Positions 10,441 through 21,413 of a stretch of DNA of 64,000 bases are shown piece by piece. The stretch spans positions 1-64,000 of the forward strand of contig JABYQU010000066.1 of assembly GCA_022264855.1 (NCBI GenBank), in the 5' to 3' direction. Below the pieces are notes generated by a model. It searched no databases and had not been told where the DNA came from. It was given only the letters and a program-made list of their open reading frames with translations. Within the stretch, counting starts at the first letter, position 1; the number at the start of each line of letters is the position of its first letter. Source of the DNA: Lenzites betulinus. Lineage: Eukaryota > Basidiomycota > Agaricomycetes > Polyporales > Polyporaceae. The position numbers were made by a program, and so were the translations under genes.

Positions 10441-11446
10441 TCATGCCTGTCCGAGTACCCTTGCACTCGTTATTCTTTGTAATTTTGTGTCAATTTCTCG
10501 AATGGAGACAGTAATACTATCGCTCCCATTTTTACGGGAGACAGGAATGCTATTCAGGATATGTTAGCGGTCGTTATATATACAAAATGTGACACCTTTC
10601 TCATCCCGGGAAAGGCTCGTGACATGTAAACAATCTTGTCAGTTTTTCTCACCTGAAATAGTCCCTTGAAAGGTAAGTGTTCCCTGACCTAAACACGGAC
10701 GTGGCCGTTATGCTTTTCTTTGTTGATATATGCGCGGGAAATGACCGAGACAGGATACCTTTCTTGGTACATTCCAGTGCACTAAAATGTCAATAACACG
10801 CTACCCTTCCCGGTGTACTCTCGGCCCGGAAAAGGTCATTACATTCAGGCGCGGAAAAGGCTCGAAGAACGGCCGGGAAAGGAATGTCTTTTCCTCACGG
10901 TATTTTCTCAGTCACAGCTTCAAGATAGTTTGGACTCCGCGGGATTTTCATTCCCCTCTTCCGGGACAGGATATCGTGCGCTGCCCGCCGTGTATCAAGC
11001 CGCTGATAATGGGACTATCGGAGATTGAATATCTGAGGCACATTAACAATAGCGCCCGCGCAGTAATGCTACTTACAAGCTTCAGAGATCGGAAATTTCG
11101 GGATTTGGACTCAGGTTTGTACGTCTAAGGCGCTGTTGAGTACTATGGTGGTCAGTGGGGATTTTTTTTATGCTTTACAGTGACTGGGGCGCATTGTTCA
11201 GGCAAATTTCGCCCTAGGCGAACCTAGTTCGCATTTTCCGGACATATATAGCCCGATACCAACCCGGATTTGTTTTCCGGACAAATGGCCCCCGAAGGGG
11301 GCCGAACCTTGATTTTTTCCAGACATTTCGAGCGAAAAATGGCCCAAAAACCGCAGACATTTTGACCAAAATCGGGGTGGTCGAGATGTAGGTTCCCCTA
11401 CTATAATCGGGGGTCCTCCTTGCACTCGGACGCCGTGGGCAAGCAT
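10441..11446. other. Gene-free stretch left of the transposon
   Basis: No convincing gene is seen. The motif CGGGAAAGG or close variants occurs four to five times between about 10608 and 10885. TTTTCCGGACA occurs at 11234-11244 and 11273-11283, with a variant near 11315. A perfect 7-bp stem with a GAA loop lies at 11287-11303 (GGCCCCC/GGGGGCC). An ORF at 10787-11128 lacks protein-like composition. Confidence 0.5.
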
Positions 11447-11454
11447 GGCGTGCG
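11447..11454. repeat. Left target-site duplication of the KDZ element
   Basis: GGCGTGCG directly abuts the left transposon terminus and is repeated exactly at 20597-20604. Eight bases is the duplication length reported for Zisupton/KDZ elements. Confidence 0.9.
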
Positions 11455-11775
11455 CACCTGGACCTCACGTTAAAGTAAGCTAACTAGGCTTGCATACCCC
11501 CCCCCTTTACCAGCCTAGTTAGGCTCCAATAAAGCTGTATCACTGTGTTCCTATAAAGGCGCTATAAAGCGCTATTAGCTAAGCTGTAATAAAGCCCCAG
11601 AGCCTAAGGCTACGCGCCCGCGCGCCCCCCACGTGCCTGGTGCCCGTAGGCGCGGGGCGGGGAGCGCGCCGGCGCCAAGGGCGTCGGCGCCTCCCGCCCT
11701 CCCCCGCTCACCGTTCGCCACGGCGTGCTCGCTATCTCCCCTCCCTCCCGGCCGATCGGCTCCGTTTCTTTTGTA
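11455..11775 (+). repeat. Left terminal inverted repeat of the KDZ element
   Basis: The sequence matches the reverse complement of 20276-20596 over 321 bp. By eye I count about seven differences, two near base 11476 and five around 11745-11757. It contains a C9 run, an AT-rich stretch with CTATAAAGGCGC, a very GC-rich inner half, and an 11-bp foldback (11480-11490 with 11512-11522). Confidence 0.93.
11480..11522. repeat. Foldback (hairpin) inside the left terminal repeat
   Basis: CTAACTAGGCT at 11480-11490 is the exact reverse complement of AGCCTAGTTAG at 11512-11522. The loop is 21 bp and contains the C9 run. The same hairpin recurs in the right terminal repeat. Confidence 0.7.
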
Positions 11776-12096
11776 ATCAAACTTGCATGCAACTTATGAC
11801 CGTTACAAAGAGATAGCGCAACGTCTGAGCATGCTCATAAATGGGGAATGAACGGGCGGGGTCGACACAGTGCCGAAGCGCCGACGTCGGTAAGTGAAGG
11901 CTGGTCCGCGATCCCGAGAATATCGGACCGGGCTACCAATGACGCGCGCGATAAGTAAGATCACGTGAGTTAGTTGAATGATTAACGGGTATGGGCGGCT
12001 AATGCATCGTTCTTCGCCTCTCCTACTACTACGCTTGCTGCAGGAGTTCCTTTCCCTTGCTGTAGCATCTCCCTGCCCGTGGTGAGCGTCCTAATC

Positions 12097-15000
12097 ATGG
12101 TCAAAACTAAGTCCAAGAGCCTGGCATCGAAGAAGGTCAAACGATACACTGTGGAGTCGACGCGGCCCGGCAGTGGAAGCTCTACCAGGATCTCGAAGAA
12201 AGCTCTCGGTCCTCAGGAGCTGGCGCGAGAGAAGGAGGCGACGCAGCAGCGCATTGATGAGGCTCTGTCAGGTAAGCAAACCGTGATGTACGCTGTCGTG
12301 GAGTGTGCTACAAGTATCCCGCGGGCAGGTCTTGGGGGTCGCGCGATCGAACATATCCGCAACGCTCACGCTGTCCCGGATGCGGACTGCGACACTCGTC
12401 CTACGGAAGACAGCTATCGCGATTTGCAGGACGCCGGCAATGCGATGGAGGTGGATGACTGGGAGGATGAGGACGACGATGGGGCTGGGGACGTGCTGCA
12501 TGCACTGCGGGATTTCATGGCTGAACGGTGAGCCGCATATTCTGCTAACCTACATCTACTTCATCAACATCCCAGCTGGCCACGCGGACGAGGGACTGAC
12601 ACACGATCATGGCGGCAGCGCATCGAGCGGACCGATGTGCAATGGTCCGCCTGGGTTGAGCAACTGACCGACGCATATCTGCGATGGCGCTACGCGCCTC
12701 CAGGCGGTATGCGCTCTTCCCTCGAACGTTCAACGACTAACCCCCCCTCAACCCCGTCAATGCTCCAGGGAGCCTTCGCGGTGCAACATCTGCGGCCGCG
12801 TCTAGTACTACAGGCGCGGAGGATCCGACACACACGGGCTTCACGAGCGTGCCTCCCCCTGAGCCCACATCTCAACACCCCGAAACCTCCGGTACGCATG
12901 ATTCTGCCATGAGCGCGACCAGCGTGCCCCACATCTCCCCGCTCGATGACGCAGGCCCCGCGGAAGAATCGGGCGAGCCCGGGCGTGTTCCCCCTCTCCC
13001 ACTGCTGCACCCTCGCCGGCCGCATTCTCAGCGGCGCGAGACACAACATACGACTTCACAATCGACGTAGTCGACATGTACACGCTCCTGAAAACTGCCT
13101 CCGTTCGCCGTGAAGCGTCTGACATCACGATTGTCGTTCTTGCGGAGCAGGGCTATCTTGCCGCCTCGCCGACCTCGCCGACCCTAGCAATCACTTTCAA
13201 GACCCTCGAACACTTCCGGCTGCTTCGCCTTCGTAAGCCTTCCTTCAGTGTTGAGGCCTTCGCAAAGGTTCTATGCGACTCATATGCAGTATGTATTCAT
13301 GATTCCTGTACGTTTTCACGGATGTGTACACAATATATTTTTAGTTACCCTATCGTCGGAGGTATCGAACAGCCTTGAGCAGCTGCTTCGATGTGTACCT
13401 CATGATTCTCTACACCATTGAGAAGCGGATGCAGGTTGCTCTTGGCCGCGATACCCCCGATTGGCGTGTCAAGAATGTGTGTCCCGCATGTTCCTATGAG
13501 GTGAACTATTAATATCGTGACACTTCGTCATCGACTGACCCGCTTCTCAGCTTGAGGATGAAGTCGATCTGAAGTTCCGCCGGATTTTCTGCTTTGATGG
13601 CAATAACTCTCTGAAGAGAGTCGCGAAATTCGGTGATCGCACGGTCGCCGACACACGTGAATTCAAGCACTCGGATTACTATCTCTCACCCGAGTTCGTG
13701 GATAAGTACAAGGACGAGGTACAGGGGCATCGGCCCGTGGCCCGCAGATCGGTCTTGATCAAGATTCCGATGCTGATGAAGATGCCGATGGAGCCTCAGA
13801 GGCCGGTGATAGTAGCTTGCGCGAATGCACCCGTAACTGGAAAGCTGCGGCCCCGGAACAGGACAAGACGATGTGGAGTATCTTTGAGGAGACTGGCATC
13901 TTCGCAAGTGCATGTCGCCACGGATTCATCCTTTGGATCACGGACATGATCAGGAGTGGCGAGCTGTGCGTATGCTAGTATCCCGATCAACGTTCTTATC
14001 GCAGCTGACACTCCTCCAGATTCAAGTACCCGATCGCCATTGTTGCGAAGGCGCTGACCACCCTTGGATCGCGCCTCCTGATCGGGTTCGACGTCGGCTG
14101 CTCATTGGCCGGGACGATCGAGCGCAGTTCACTCGCTGCAGAGTTCAACCGGCAGGAGTGTCGAATCTGCGTTGACGCGTTCCATGGATATTCTCACAGT
14201 CATCAATGCCAGACTCAAAACCACCCATCGGGGATCGAGGGCGCAGGGATCGAGGATCTAGGCACGATGGAGCGCGTGTTCAGCGCATCGAATCAGCTTG
14301 CCTCTGTCGTGCGATACGCCAGCCGTTACCACCGGCACGCCCTGATCGACATGTATTTCAAGCAATGGGACGAGGATAAGTATCTCAACATAGGGACTAT
14401 GCTGCTTGGTAACTATCGCCAGGCACTCAAGATTCTCGAGGAGGACACCAAGGCTGTCGAGGACGCTCTGGAGGTTTTACAATGCAGTACAGCAGACCTC
14501 GGCCAATGGGAGAAGGAGGAGGCAACGTATTTCGCGACGGTCGGTACAGAAGACCCAGCAAACGTCGCTGCCGTGGAGTACGTCACATTGCTACGTGAAC
14601 TCCAGTCGATCGAGTGAGTCCTGCCATGATTGCTTCCGCGCATTTACTGATCGGTGTTTGCGGGGGTGGGGAATCAATTTCAGGAACCAGCTGAGCAACG
14701 TGACGTCAGCATTCATCGCATCAGTACCAGAGGACTGGTCCTCCGCCCCGGACGTGACATCATCGCGGCCCGCCTACAGTACAGATGCTTCCCGTACTCG
14801 CAAGCGGGAGACCGAGAGACGACATCTGCGCGAGAAATGGGATCGCACGCTTCGCGATGTCATCGCGCTCGAGCTGCAAATGGGGATCATCAACAGGTGG
14901 CAGCCAACCTCGCACGAGTACCTGTCTGCATCACAGTACATCTCACAGCGGGATTATCGTGTGGCTCTGGAGAAGCTGCATGGGCTTGTGGTGCAACGCC

Positions 15001-15777
15001 TATTCGAGTTGCATAATATGAATATATCACAAACAGGTAAGTTGGTCTCACCGGCTGTGAGCCTGCCACTATGACATGGGAACTAACTCACTCAAATTAG
15101 CATACAAGGTCCGAACGTACATCGCGAAGAACCTTCAACGTCGCTCGCAGGCTATCCGGACAGCTGTCAGACATTACAACACGGCAGCCCAGGCCCTGAC
15201 TCCACCCCGTCCGGACTTAGACTGGACAAAGGTCACTCACTACACGTTCCTCGAGGAATTTGAGTTCCTTCGTGATACACACAGCGACGTTCGTCGTAAA
15301 CCATGGGCACAACCGCTAGCGCGGGAGACGATGAAGAAGGCTCGTCGGATCGCGCGCGCGAAAGAGGAGATCCTACGACTTAACGTTGAAGTCCGCCGGT
15401 TACACACTTCAATCATCGACGAGAACATCGCGCTCGAGCGCACTCTCACTCGCATCCGTTCTCAGGGGGACCCTATCACCGGCCCCCTTGAAGTGTTCGT
15501 TCTACGCCGGAATCGAGTGAACGTCCGCGTGCTTGCGGTTGTCTCGCAGATTCACAATCTCTCAGGCTTCACAGGATCCGCGCAACCCGGACGCCGCGCG
15601 GGGACACGCCACACGGCCGAAACATCCACAGCACCCGAGCCACAAACCGGTCCTACACCCGAGGACATTCGCCAGGAGATGGGGGAGCTGTCGCACGAGA
15701 ACCAGGATGACGGGATGGATGATGTGGACATGGCGAATCTCTCACGCCTTGTCAACTTTGCTATGAATGTCACATAA
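12097..15777 (+). CDS. KDZ transposase with CxC1-like cysteine cluster
   Basis: Exons: 12097-12271, 12329-12527, 12576-12706, 12769-12984, 13032-13288, 13345-13500, 13551-13718, 13748-13965, 14020-14613, 14684-15036 and 15101-15777; 1,047 codons in frame. The N-terminus is basic (KSLASKKVKRYTVE). The cysteine cluster lies around NVCPACSYE. The RNase H-like core shows FCFDGNNSLKR, IGFDVGCS and EDLGTMERVFSASN. I infer the DDE residues as Asp 13596-13598, Asp 14090-14092 and a Glu near 14252-14272, possibly 14270-14272. DAFHGYSHSHQCQ and KQWDEDKYLNIG are further family signatures. A long helical C-terminal domain follows (LDWTKVTHYTFLEEFEFLRD). The enzyme would cut and move the surrounding element. 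The weak spot is 13719-13747, either a 29-nt intron or a frameshift. Confidence 0.88.
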
Positions 15778-16299
15778 CTGCGCTGAGCATGCTCTTGAGC
15801 TCGTTTCGAATACTGGTGTATTTCATGTGTGCGACGTCTTTTAAAATATTGCATTACTCTACTGTACTGGAGATAAGAGAAGTCTTATCAACTGAGTAGC
15901 ATTCATGCATAGGGGGAGTGTCGCGAAGCAGACGAGTGAGCGGCGGAGCAGTCGGCGAGGTGCACAGAGCGCCGTACGAGGCGCACAGCAGTATTGCATT
16001 TCCACTCTGCAACTTCGCGTTAAGCATGCACATTACGAATATCTGCACATCACTTCCATCTCCGAGTGCCATAAATTCAGAATCATTAGCGACCAGGTAC
16101 ACAACATGTTTACGCTATTTTATGACACAGACCCGTGTGCAAGTAAATGGATATAACAAGTGCAAGGATCGAGAGGGGACTGGCCGCGGAATGCATTGAG
16201 GGCATGTCGCGGGCGCTTTTGCAATGCGCGCACCTTTGCTGATCCCATCGTGCACCGTGACCCCCGACGCTCTCCCACATATCTATTCCTGCTCTAATC
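15778..16299. other. Intergenic DNA inside the KDZ element
   Basis: This 520-bp stretch holds the transposase 3' UTR and the upstream region of the first passenger gene. It has AT-rich patches and short ORFs without protein-like content. Confidence 0.5.
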
Positions 16300-17519
16300 A
16301 TGGCATCCGCGACCCAGACGTCTCAAGAAACCCCAGATTCCAGCTGGTATGTACTCCTGGGAAAAAGCGAGACCGGTAAGACCCAGAAGAAGTAAGTATC
16401 ACCGAAGCCATTAAGCTTCGCGAAGGCTGGTGCATGCTCACAGTTATCTATTGCAGACCCAAACTCTCTGGCGGTAGTTTCTCAGATCCGTTCCCCATCG
16501 CATTCAAGGTGCCCAATGAGGAGCTTGCGAATGAGATCCTGGAGTACCGCGATGCGATCAAGATCATCGAAGCCGGGCGCACAACAGTCGAGAGAGTCCG
16601 TCTCGCGTATACTCTCCCGATAGGCGACGACATTCTTGAGCATCACATGCGGGATAGTGGGAGTGGGGGCTCTATCCGGTTGTTTATGGTCGCGAATGCG
16701 CCGTGTTCCTCGCTTAGTAGGTTCATATTTACGAGACCACTGTTCACCACTAACGATCGCAGTACGGATGCGCTGAACGCAACCCGAGCAATGGAGAAGA
16801 GCATTTGGAAGAAGTGTCCTACATTCAAGAGGGCAATCGCATTCATGATCTCGCGCGGACAATCCGAGAAGCGCGAGAACCTCGACATGCGCGAGCTCTT
16901 GGACGCTTATACTCAGGAGCTCTTGAAGAGGCTCAAGACTGTTGGTAAGTATTCAAACTAACTGTCCTGCTGTATATGCCGTCTCATGATTACAGGCACA
17001 CAACCTCGATCGGTTAGATACACGGCTGAGCCAGCCACTTCGAATGCCGCCGACGCTGGGTACCCTACCTCCCCCGCCACCCCCTCGCGCTCACGTCACG
17101 CCCGCGATGCGCGGTCTCCTGTTCCGATCGAATCGCCCACCCCAATGATCCCGAACTATCCCTTCCCTCTCACACCGGATCTTGGCGTGCGCGTGTCTCA
17201 AGACGCCGTGCTCGGCGGTGTTGTCTATCAGCACACGCGCAATCTCGCCGGCATCATAAGCTCGCACGTCAGCCCGGTTCTCGATACTCCCAAGGTCCCC
17301 TCATGCGGTGCAGCCCTCGACATGTTCCTGCAAGCCATGGGCTACAACATGGAGTCCACACTCATCGTCGCCGAGGCTTGCCAGAACTCGCAAAACATGG
17401 ACGAGTTCGTCGACGAGCTTTGCAACCGTGGCCTTCCTATTCTTGAGGCTAAGTATATGTGGATTCTGCATGATTCCAACCCCCCGACTACGCGTTTTGC
17501 AAGCCCTATGATCATGTAA
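16300..17519 (+). CDS. Passenger protein 1 of the KDZ element, unknown function
   Basis: Exons 16300-16391, 16457-16944 and 16996-17519 join to 367 residues. The middle is acidic and helical (KVPNEELANEILEYRDAIKI, ERVRLAYTLPIGDDILEHHM). A positively charged helical region follows (SIWKKCPTFKRAIAFMISRG, LDMRELLDAYTQELLKRLKT). A Ser/Pro/Arg linker leads to a compact C-terminal region (GGVVYQHTRNLAGIISSHVS, ALDMFLQAMGYNMESTLIVA, RGLPILEAKYMWIL). I recall similar proteins next to KDZ transposases in mushroom genomes, but I know of no assigned function. A possible extra 42-bp intron at 16721-16762 would also keep the frame. The gene lies 522 bp after the transposase and 171 bp before the next passenger. 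Confidence 0.7.
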
Positions 17520-17690
17520 TGCTGCTGTAGTTGTTGTATCTCAATCTAGTACTGTGATAGGAAGCTTAGGAAGCATACAGTCCTGCCCACGTGAGATCAC
17601 GTGAAGAGTTTCAACATGCCAACGAACATGTTTTGCTCCCAACACACTTCCGCAACCTCTCACATCTCTGCGTCGTGTTCTCGCCTCGCG

Positions 17691-19897
17691 ATGGTCCTCA
17701 TTGGGAAGGGAAGGCGTCTCCCAGCACGCCTTGAGGCTATCATTAATGTGAGGAAGTACATCACGCGGTTGTCGCGCAGGCCATACCAGAAACGCGTCAA
17801 ACCTCCGAAGAAGACTCCGGTGGAGAAGAAGCTCTTGGCCGAGCGGCGCGAGGATGCTCGTGAGAAGATCACAACCGCATTGGCCAACGCGAAAGATACC
17901 ATTGCACAAGAAGCTCAGAAAATGCAGGCGGAGTTTGGGGGACACGACCAGAAGTATTACGAGCATCAAATCCTGCAAAGCTCGCGCGCAGCCAACTCTC
18001 AACGGAAGGTTAACTCATGGAACGCGTATTTACGCGCAGATCTCAAGAGGAGGAATGACGGTGAGTATTCAGATAACCTGAGATTCGCGATTCACATATT
18101 TACGTACTACGGTGTGCAGAGTTACCCGATGGCGCTCCCCGCTTCTCATGTGCATCAAAAGAAGTCATGGCCGAGATCCGGGAATCGTGGAACATGCTCA
18201 CACCAGAGGAGAAAGCCGCTACAGCAGAGAAACCCCTACAGGAACTTGAGGAAGCACGAGAGATGAAGCAACTCTCAGTTCAGAATGTCCCTATAAGCGC
18301 ATTCCATGACGGGCGTGCCACACTACAGTCTGTGTTCGAGGAGGTATGTGTATCACTTTCGTGTCCATCTCATTCTGATACTCACACGGCTCCAGTTACG
18401 ACAGCTTCACGCGCGTACCGGCATTGAGGTCGGCCTCGTGGCTGTACGCACGAGTCGGGAACATCACACGCCCCCGATGACGTTCGGAACCTCTGATCGC
18501 GTCCACGAGTTCTTTCAAATCTCGCTGCACACGTCCATGGAGGACGTTGCCGCAACCATGGAAGTATATTGCCTAAGCGGAGTCTCTGGTAAGCACCTTG
18601 TGGCACGATGCTGTGGTCCATGTACTGACCTCCTTACAGGACTGCTCGCCCGCAGCGTGGATGTGATTCAAGACCTTCAGAGCCGAACGGCGGCATTGAT
18701 ATCTCGGAAGCTAGGTGCGTGTATCATTAATAGGTCTTAGGGTATGTATTGATCTCTGGCGCTGCTCACAGGCGAGGCTACCCACCAGGCCGCCAAGAAG
18801 ATGTTCTATACCGGGTTCTCGGATCGAATCACATCCGCGTTTGGCGTGATCATAGAGGGTTGGCCGCTGCGCGAATTCCAGCCCCCTAGCTCGTTTCGGA
18901 CCCGTATTGAGCTCACCACACTCCTGCAAGCATGGGAGAACAAGACGGCGCAGTTCCGCAAGCTCTCAGTACAGGAGTGGAGGCAGTGGGAGGCTCAGAA
19001 GACCGACTCCCAGCTCCCGCCAGGCACCAGCGTGATACACGCCGTTTGGTTTGCACCCGGTGTGATTCAGACAGGTGCGCGCCCGGATGATTCCGCCGCC
19101 GGCGCGGCAGTACCTGGCGTTCACGGTGCCGTCGACACGGATATGATGCCGCCCGCAGTCACACCGGATACTAGTACACCCTCTGCGGCTTCTAGCTCTA
19201 CGGTCGCGGGTAGTGCGGACGCATCGGGTACGTCTCACGGACAGTGTACATTATGATGCCTCTACTAATAGTATCCACAGCTGGTTCGCAAGGTCCGCTC
19301 CCGGCCGGGACACCTGACGCTGTCACGGCGCCCAAAGTTACATCAGCAAAGCCTCGCAAACGCCGTGCGGACTTCGGGAAGAAACACACGAAGCGCACGC
19401 AGGCGGACAGCACCCCAGCGGCGAACAATGCAACTCCGACGCCCGTCCTGCCTCCCGCCGCGCCTGCGGTTCGTGCTGCCGAAGTCCCCATGCCCGCTGG
19501 TGTCACCCCGACGCCCATCCTGCCCACGGCTCGTGCTGCTGAAGTCCCCGTGCCAGCTGGTGCCGCCGCAACATTGCGCGCAGATGCGACCTCAAGCACA
19601 ATGTCGGCGTGGATGCCCGTGCCCCCTTACTTCCCGCCTCAGCAGGACAACTCGTTCATGGCACTCCTGTCGGAGGCATCGCCGTATGGTGGCGCCTTTC
19701 CCGAGTATGGCCTGTCCTTTGACGAATATCCGGCGGTGCCCAACCTCGGCCTGGGACCGCTGTTCCCTTCTGCCGCCCCCGAGTATCCTCTCATCCCCCT
19801 GGGTGTTGATCCTCTATCTGCGGGCGACGGGAATCTTATCTTCACTCCATCAGCCAACGGTCAGCCGCCCGATTTACGTATGCAGGAGGACATGTAA
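17691..19897 (+). CDS. Passenger protein 2 of the KDZ element, HMG-box-like
   Basis: Exons 17691-18060, 18120-18343, 18396-18588, 18640-18714, 18772-19227 and 19281-19897 join to 644 residues. The N-terminus is very basic (RLSRRPYQKRVKPPKKTPVE) and then coiled-coil-like. A segment across the first intron resembles an HMG box: NSWNAYLRADLKRRND, then ASKEVMAEIRESWNMLTPEE, an N-x-F/Y, W and EEK layout typical of that fold. A central conserved region follows (LHARTGIEVGLVAVRTSREH, RIELTTLLQAWENKTAQFRK). The C-terminus is Ala/Pro/Thr-rich with a KPRKRRADFGKKHTKR patch that could act as a nuclear localisation signal. DNA binding is an inference from the HMG resemblance. ATGs at 17616 and 17628 are alternative starts. 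Confidence 0.7.
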
Positions 19898-20275
19898 GGA
19901 CAGCCATGGAAGAGTCAAGTCCTCAATCTTAGTTTATGTTTGTAGTCCCGATAGTCCCGCTTTGTAACCGTGATCTTATGATCTAATAGAAGGCTGCATT
20001 AAGTCCTATTGATTGCATAATAGTCTACTTGATAATATATCACTCCGGGAGCCGGCACACCGCGGCACACCTGTCCCCAGCTCCGAGATTACCGGGATCA
20101 GGAACTACGGCGCTCACGGGCTACAGGGCGATGCGGCAGATGCCGGGTATCGGGGAACACCGGACATATGATACCCGGTTACCCTGCTCCTCCCATGTAG
20201 CCTAGGCCTGATTATAAGGCGATTGAGAGGATATTTGAAGTATATAACGTATTATGCGTAGCATACAAGTGTGTG
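19898..20275. other. Subterminal region of the KDZ element
   Basis: No gene is seen. An inverted repeat CCGGGTATC/GATACCCGG spans 20143-20178 with an 18-bp loop, within several ACCGGG-type steps. These could be transposase or host-factor sites. Confidence 0.45.
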
Positions 20276-20596
20276 TACAAAAGAAACGGAGCCAAACGGC
20301 CCACAGGGAGGGGAGATAGCGAGCACGCCGTGGCGAACGGTGAGCGGGGGAGGGCGGGAGGCGCCGACGCCCTTGGCGCCGGCGCGCTCCCCGCCCCGCG
20401 CCTACGGGCACCAGGCACGTGGGGGGCGCGCGGGCGCGTAGCCTTAGGCTCTGGGGCTTTATTACAGCTTAGCTAATAGCGCTTTATAGCGCCTTTATAG
20501 GAACACAGTGATACAGCTTTATTGGAGCCTAACTAGGCTGGTAAAGGGGGGGGGTATGCAAGCCTAGTTAGCTTGGTTTAACGTGAGGTCCAGGTG
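20276..20596 (-). repeat. Right terminal inverted repeat of the KDZ element
   Basis: It is the reverse complement of 11455-11775, ending at GGTCCAGGTG. It holds the G9 run and the same foldback as the left repeat. The 8-bp target duplication follows immediately. Confidence 0.93.
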
Positions 20597-20604
20597 GGCG
20601 TGCG
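20597..20604. repeat. Right target-site duplication of the KDZ element
   Basis: GGCGTGCG is identical to 11447-11454 and directly abuts the right terminus. Confidence 0.9.
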
Positions 20605-20756
20605 ATGCCTCGGCACATCGTTCGCGGAACTGGAACGACCCTTGGCGCGCCGGGAGCATGTTCTGGATGACTTGTTTAGGTCCATGAACATCTCTATTTA
20701 ACATCTACCATGGCAGGCCCGCAAAACTACCCTTGTGAGACGCATATCCCATCGCT

Positions 20757-21413
20757 ATGAGTGTCCAAATTCGCAACGCTACGGAAGCCAACCTCCCAGC
20801 GATCATCGACATCTATAACGACCAAATCCTACACGGCACGGCGACGTTCCACACGGAGCCCCAGACGTTGGAGGAGTGCGTGCTTTGGCTCAAGAGCGTG
20901 CAGGCTGAACATTATCCATGTATCGTTGCGGAGGTCGTCGAGCCTGAGGCGAACGACGCGCCGGGGAGGAAGCGGACGGTCGGGTGGTGCAACTTGTCGC
21001 ACTACAATATGCGGCAGGCGTACGACGGGTAAGTATATGCTTACACCCGTAGTGGGGGTAGTGGTAGCCAGATGCTAAAGGGGCTGCAGGTCCGCAGAGT
21101 TGTCGCTATATATTCACAAGGACTTCCGGGGAAAAGGGATTGGCGAGAAGCTGTTAAAACGGATAGTGGAGGATGCGCGGGAGCAAGAGGGTCGTTTCCA
21201 CACTATCATCGGTGAGCAATGCCTACGTGCCACCAGCAACGGGTGCACGATTGACCTGACGGGTGACCGCCGGTAGCGAGCGTAACGACCGAGAACGCGC
21301 CGACGGTCCATTTCTGGCAGAAGCAGGGGTTCGAGCTGCGCGGGACGCTTTACCAAGTGGGGCGCAAGTTCGGGCAGTGGCTGGACGTGTCGTATTTCCA
21401 AATAATCGTGTAG
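20757..21413 (+). CDS. PAT-like GNAT N-acetyltransferase
   Basis: Three exons: 20757 to about 21029, about 21090-21210 and about 21276-21413 (TAG). The start IRNATEANLPAIIDIYNDQI is typical of phosphinothricin/methionine-sulfoximine N-acetyltransferase-like proteins. The acetyl-CoA binding motif A is complete (SIYIHKDFRGKGIGEKLL), followed by ENAPTVHFWQKQGFELRGTL and the C-terminal VGRKFGQWLDVSYFQ seen in this subfamily. It transfers acetyl groups from acetyl-CoA to a small amine or amino-acid analogue; the true substrate is unknown. The ATG is only 152 bp from the end of the KDZ insertion, so its promoter is truncated or replaced. The 3' end converges on VMA21, 86 bp away. Confidence 0.9.

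Larger units (their letters stand above)
11455..20596 (+). mobile_element. Complete KDZ-class DNA transposon (9,142 bp) with three genes
   Basis: The element is bounded by 321-bp terminal inverted repeats starting CACCTGGACC and by an exact 8-bp target duplication. Inside are a KDZ transposase (12097-15777) and two passenger genes (16300-17519 and 17691-19897), all rightward. With the inferred splice sites each gene reads through without a stop. The one doubtful point is a 29-nt intron in the transposase. The inverted repeats differ at only about seven positions by eye, and the target duplication is intact, so the insertion looks young and possibly autonomous. I found no TET/JBP dioxygenase gene in it, although such genes are reported to be associated with KDZ transposons in basidiomycetes. 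Confidence 0.9.

Noticed and set aside
9182..10514. Overlapping ORFs of 268-417 codons on both strands
   Set aside because: They are open in at least five frames at once and have only Pro/Ser/Arg or Gly/Glu/Arg composition, as expected of the CCCTCC minisatellite.
10787..11128. 113-codon ORF left of the transposon
   Set aside because: No homologue-like motif, no plausible splice partners, and it overlaps short direct repeats.
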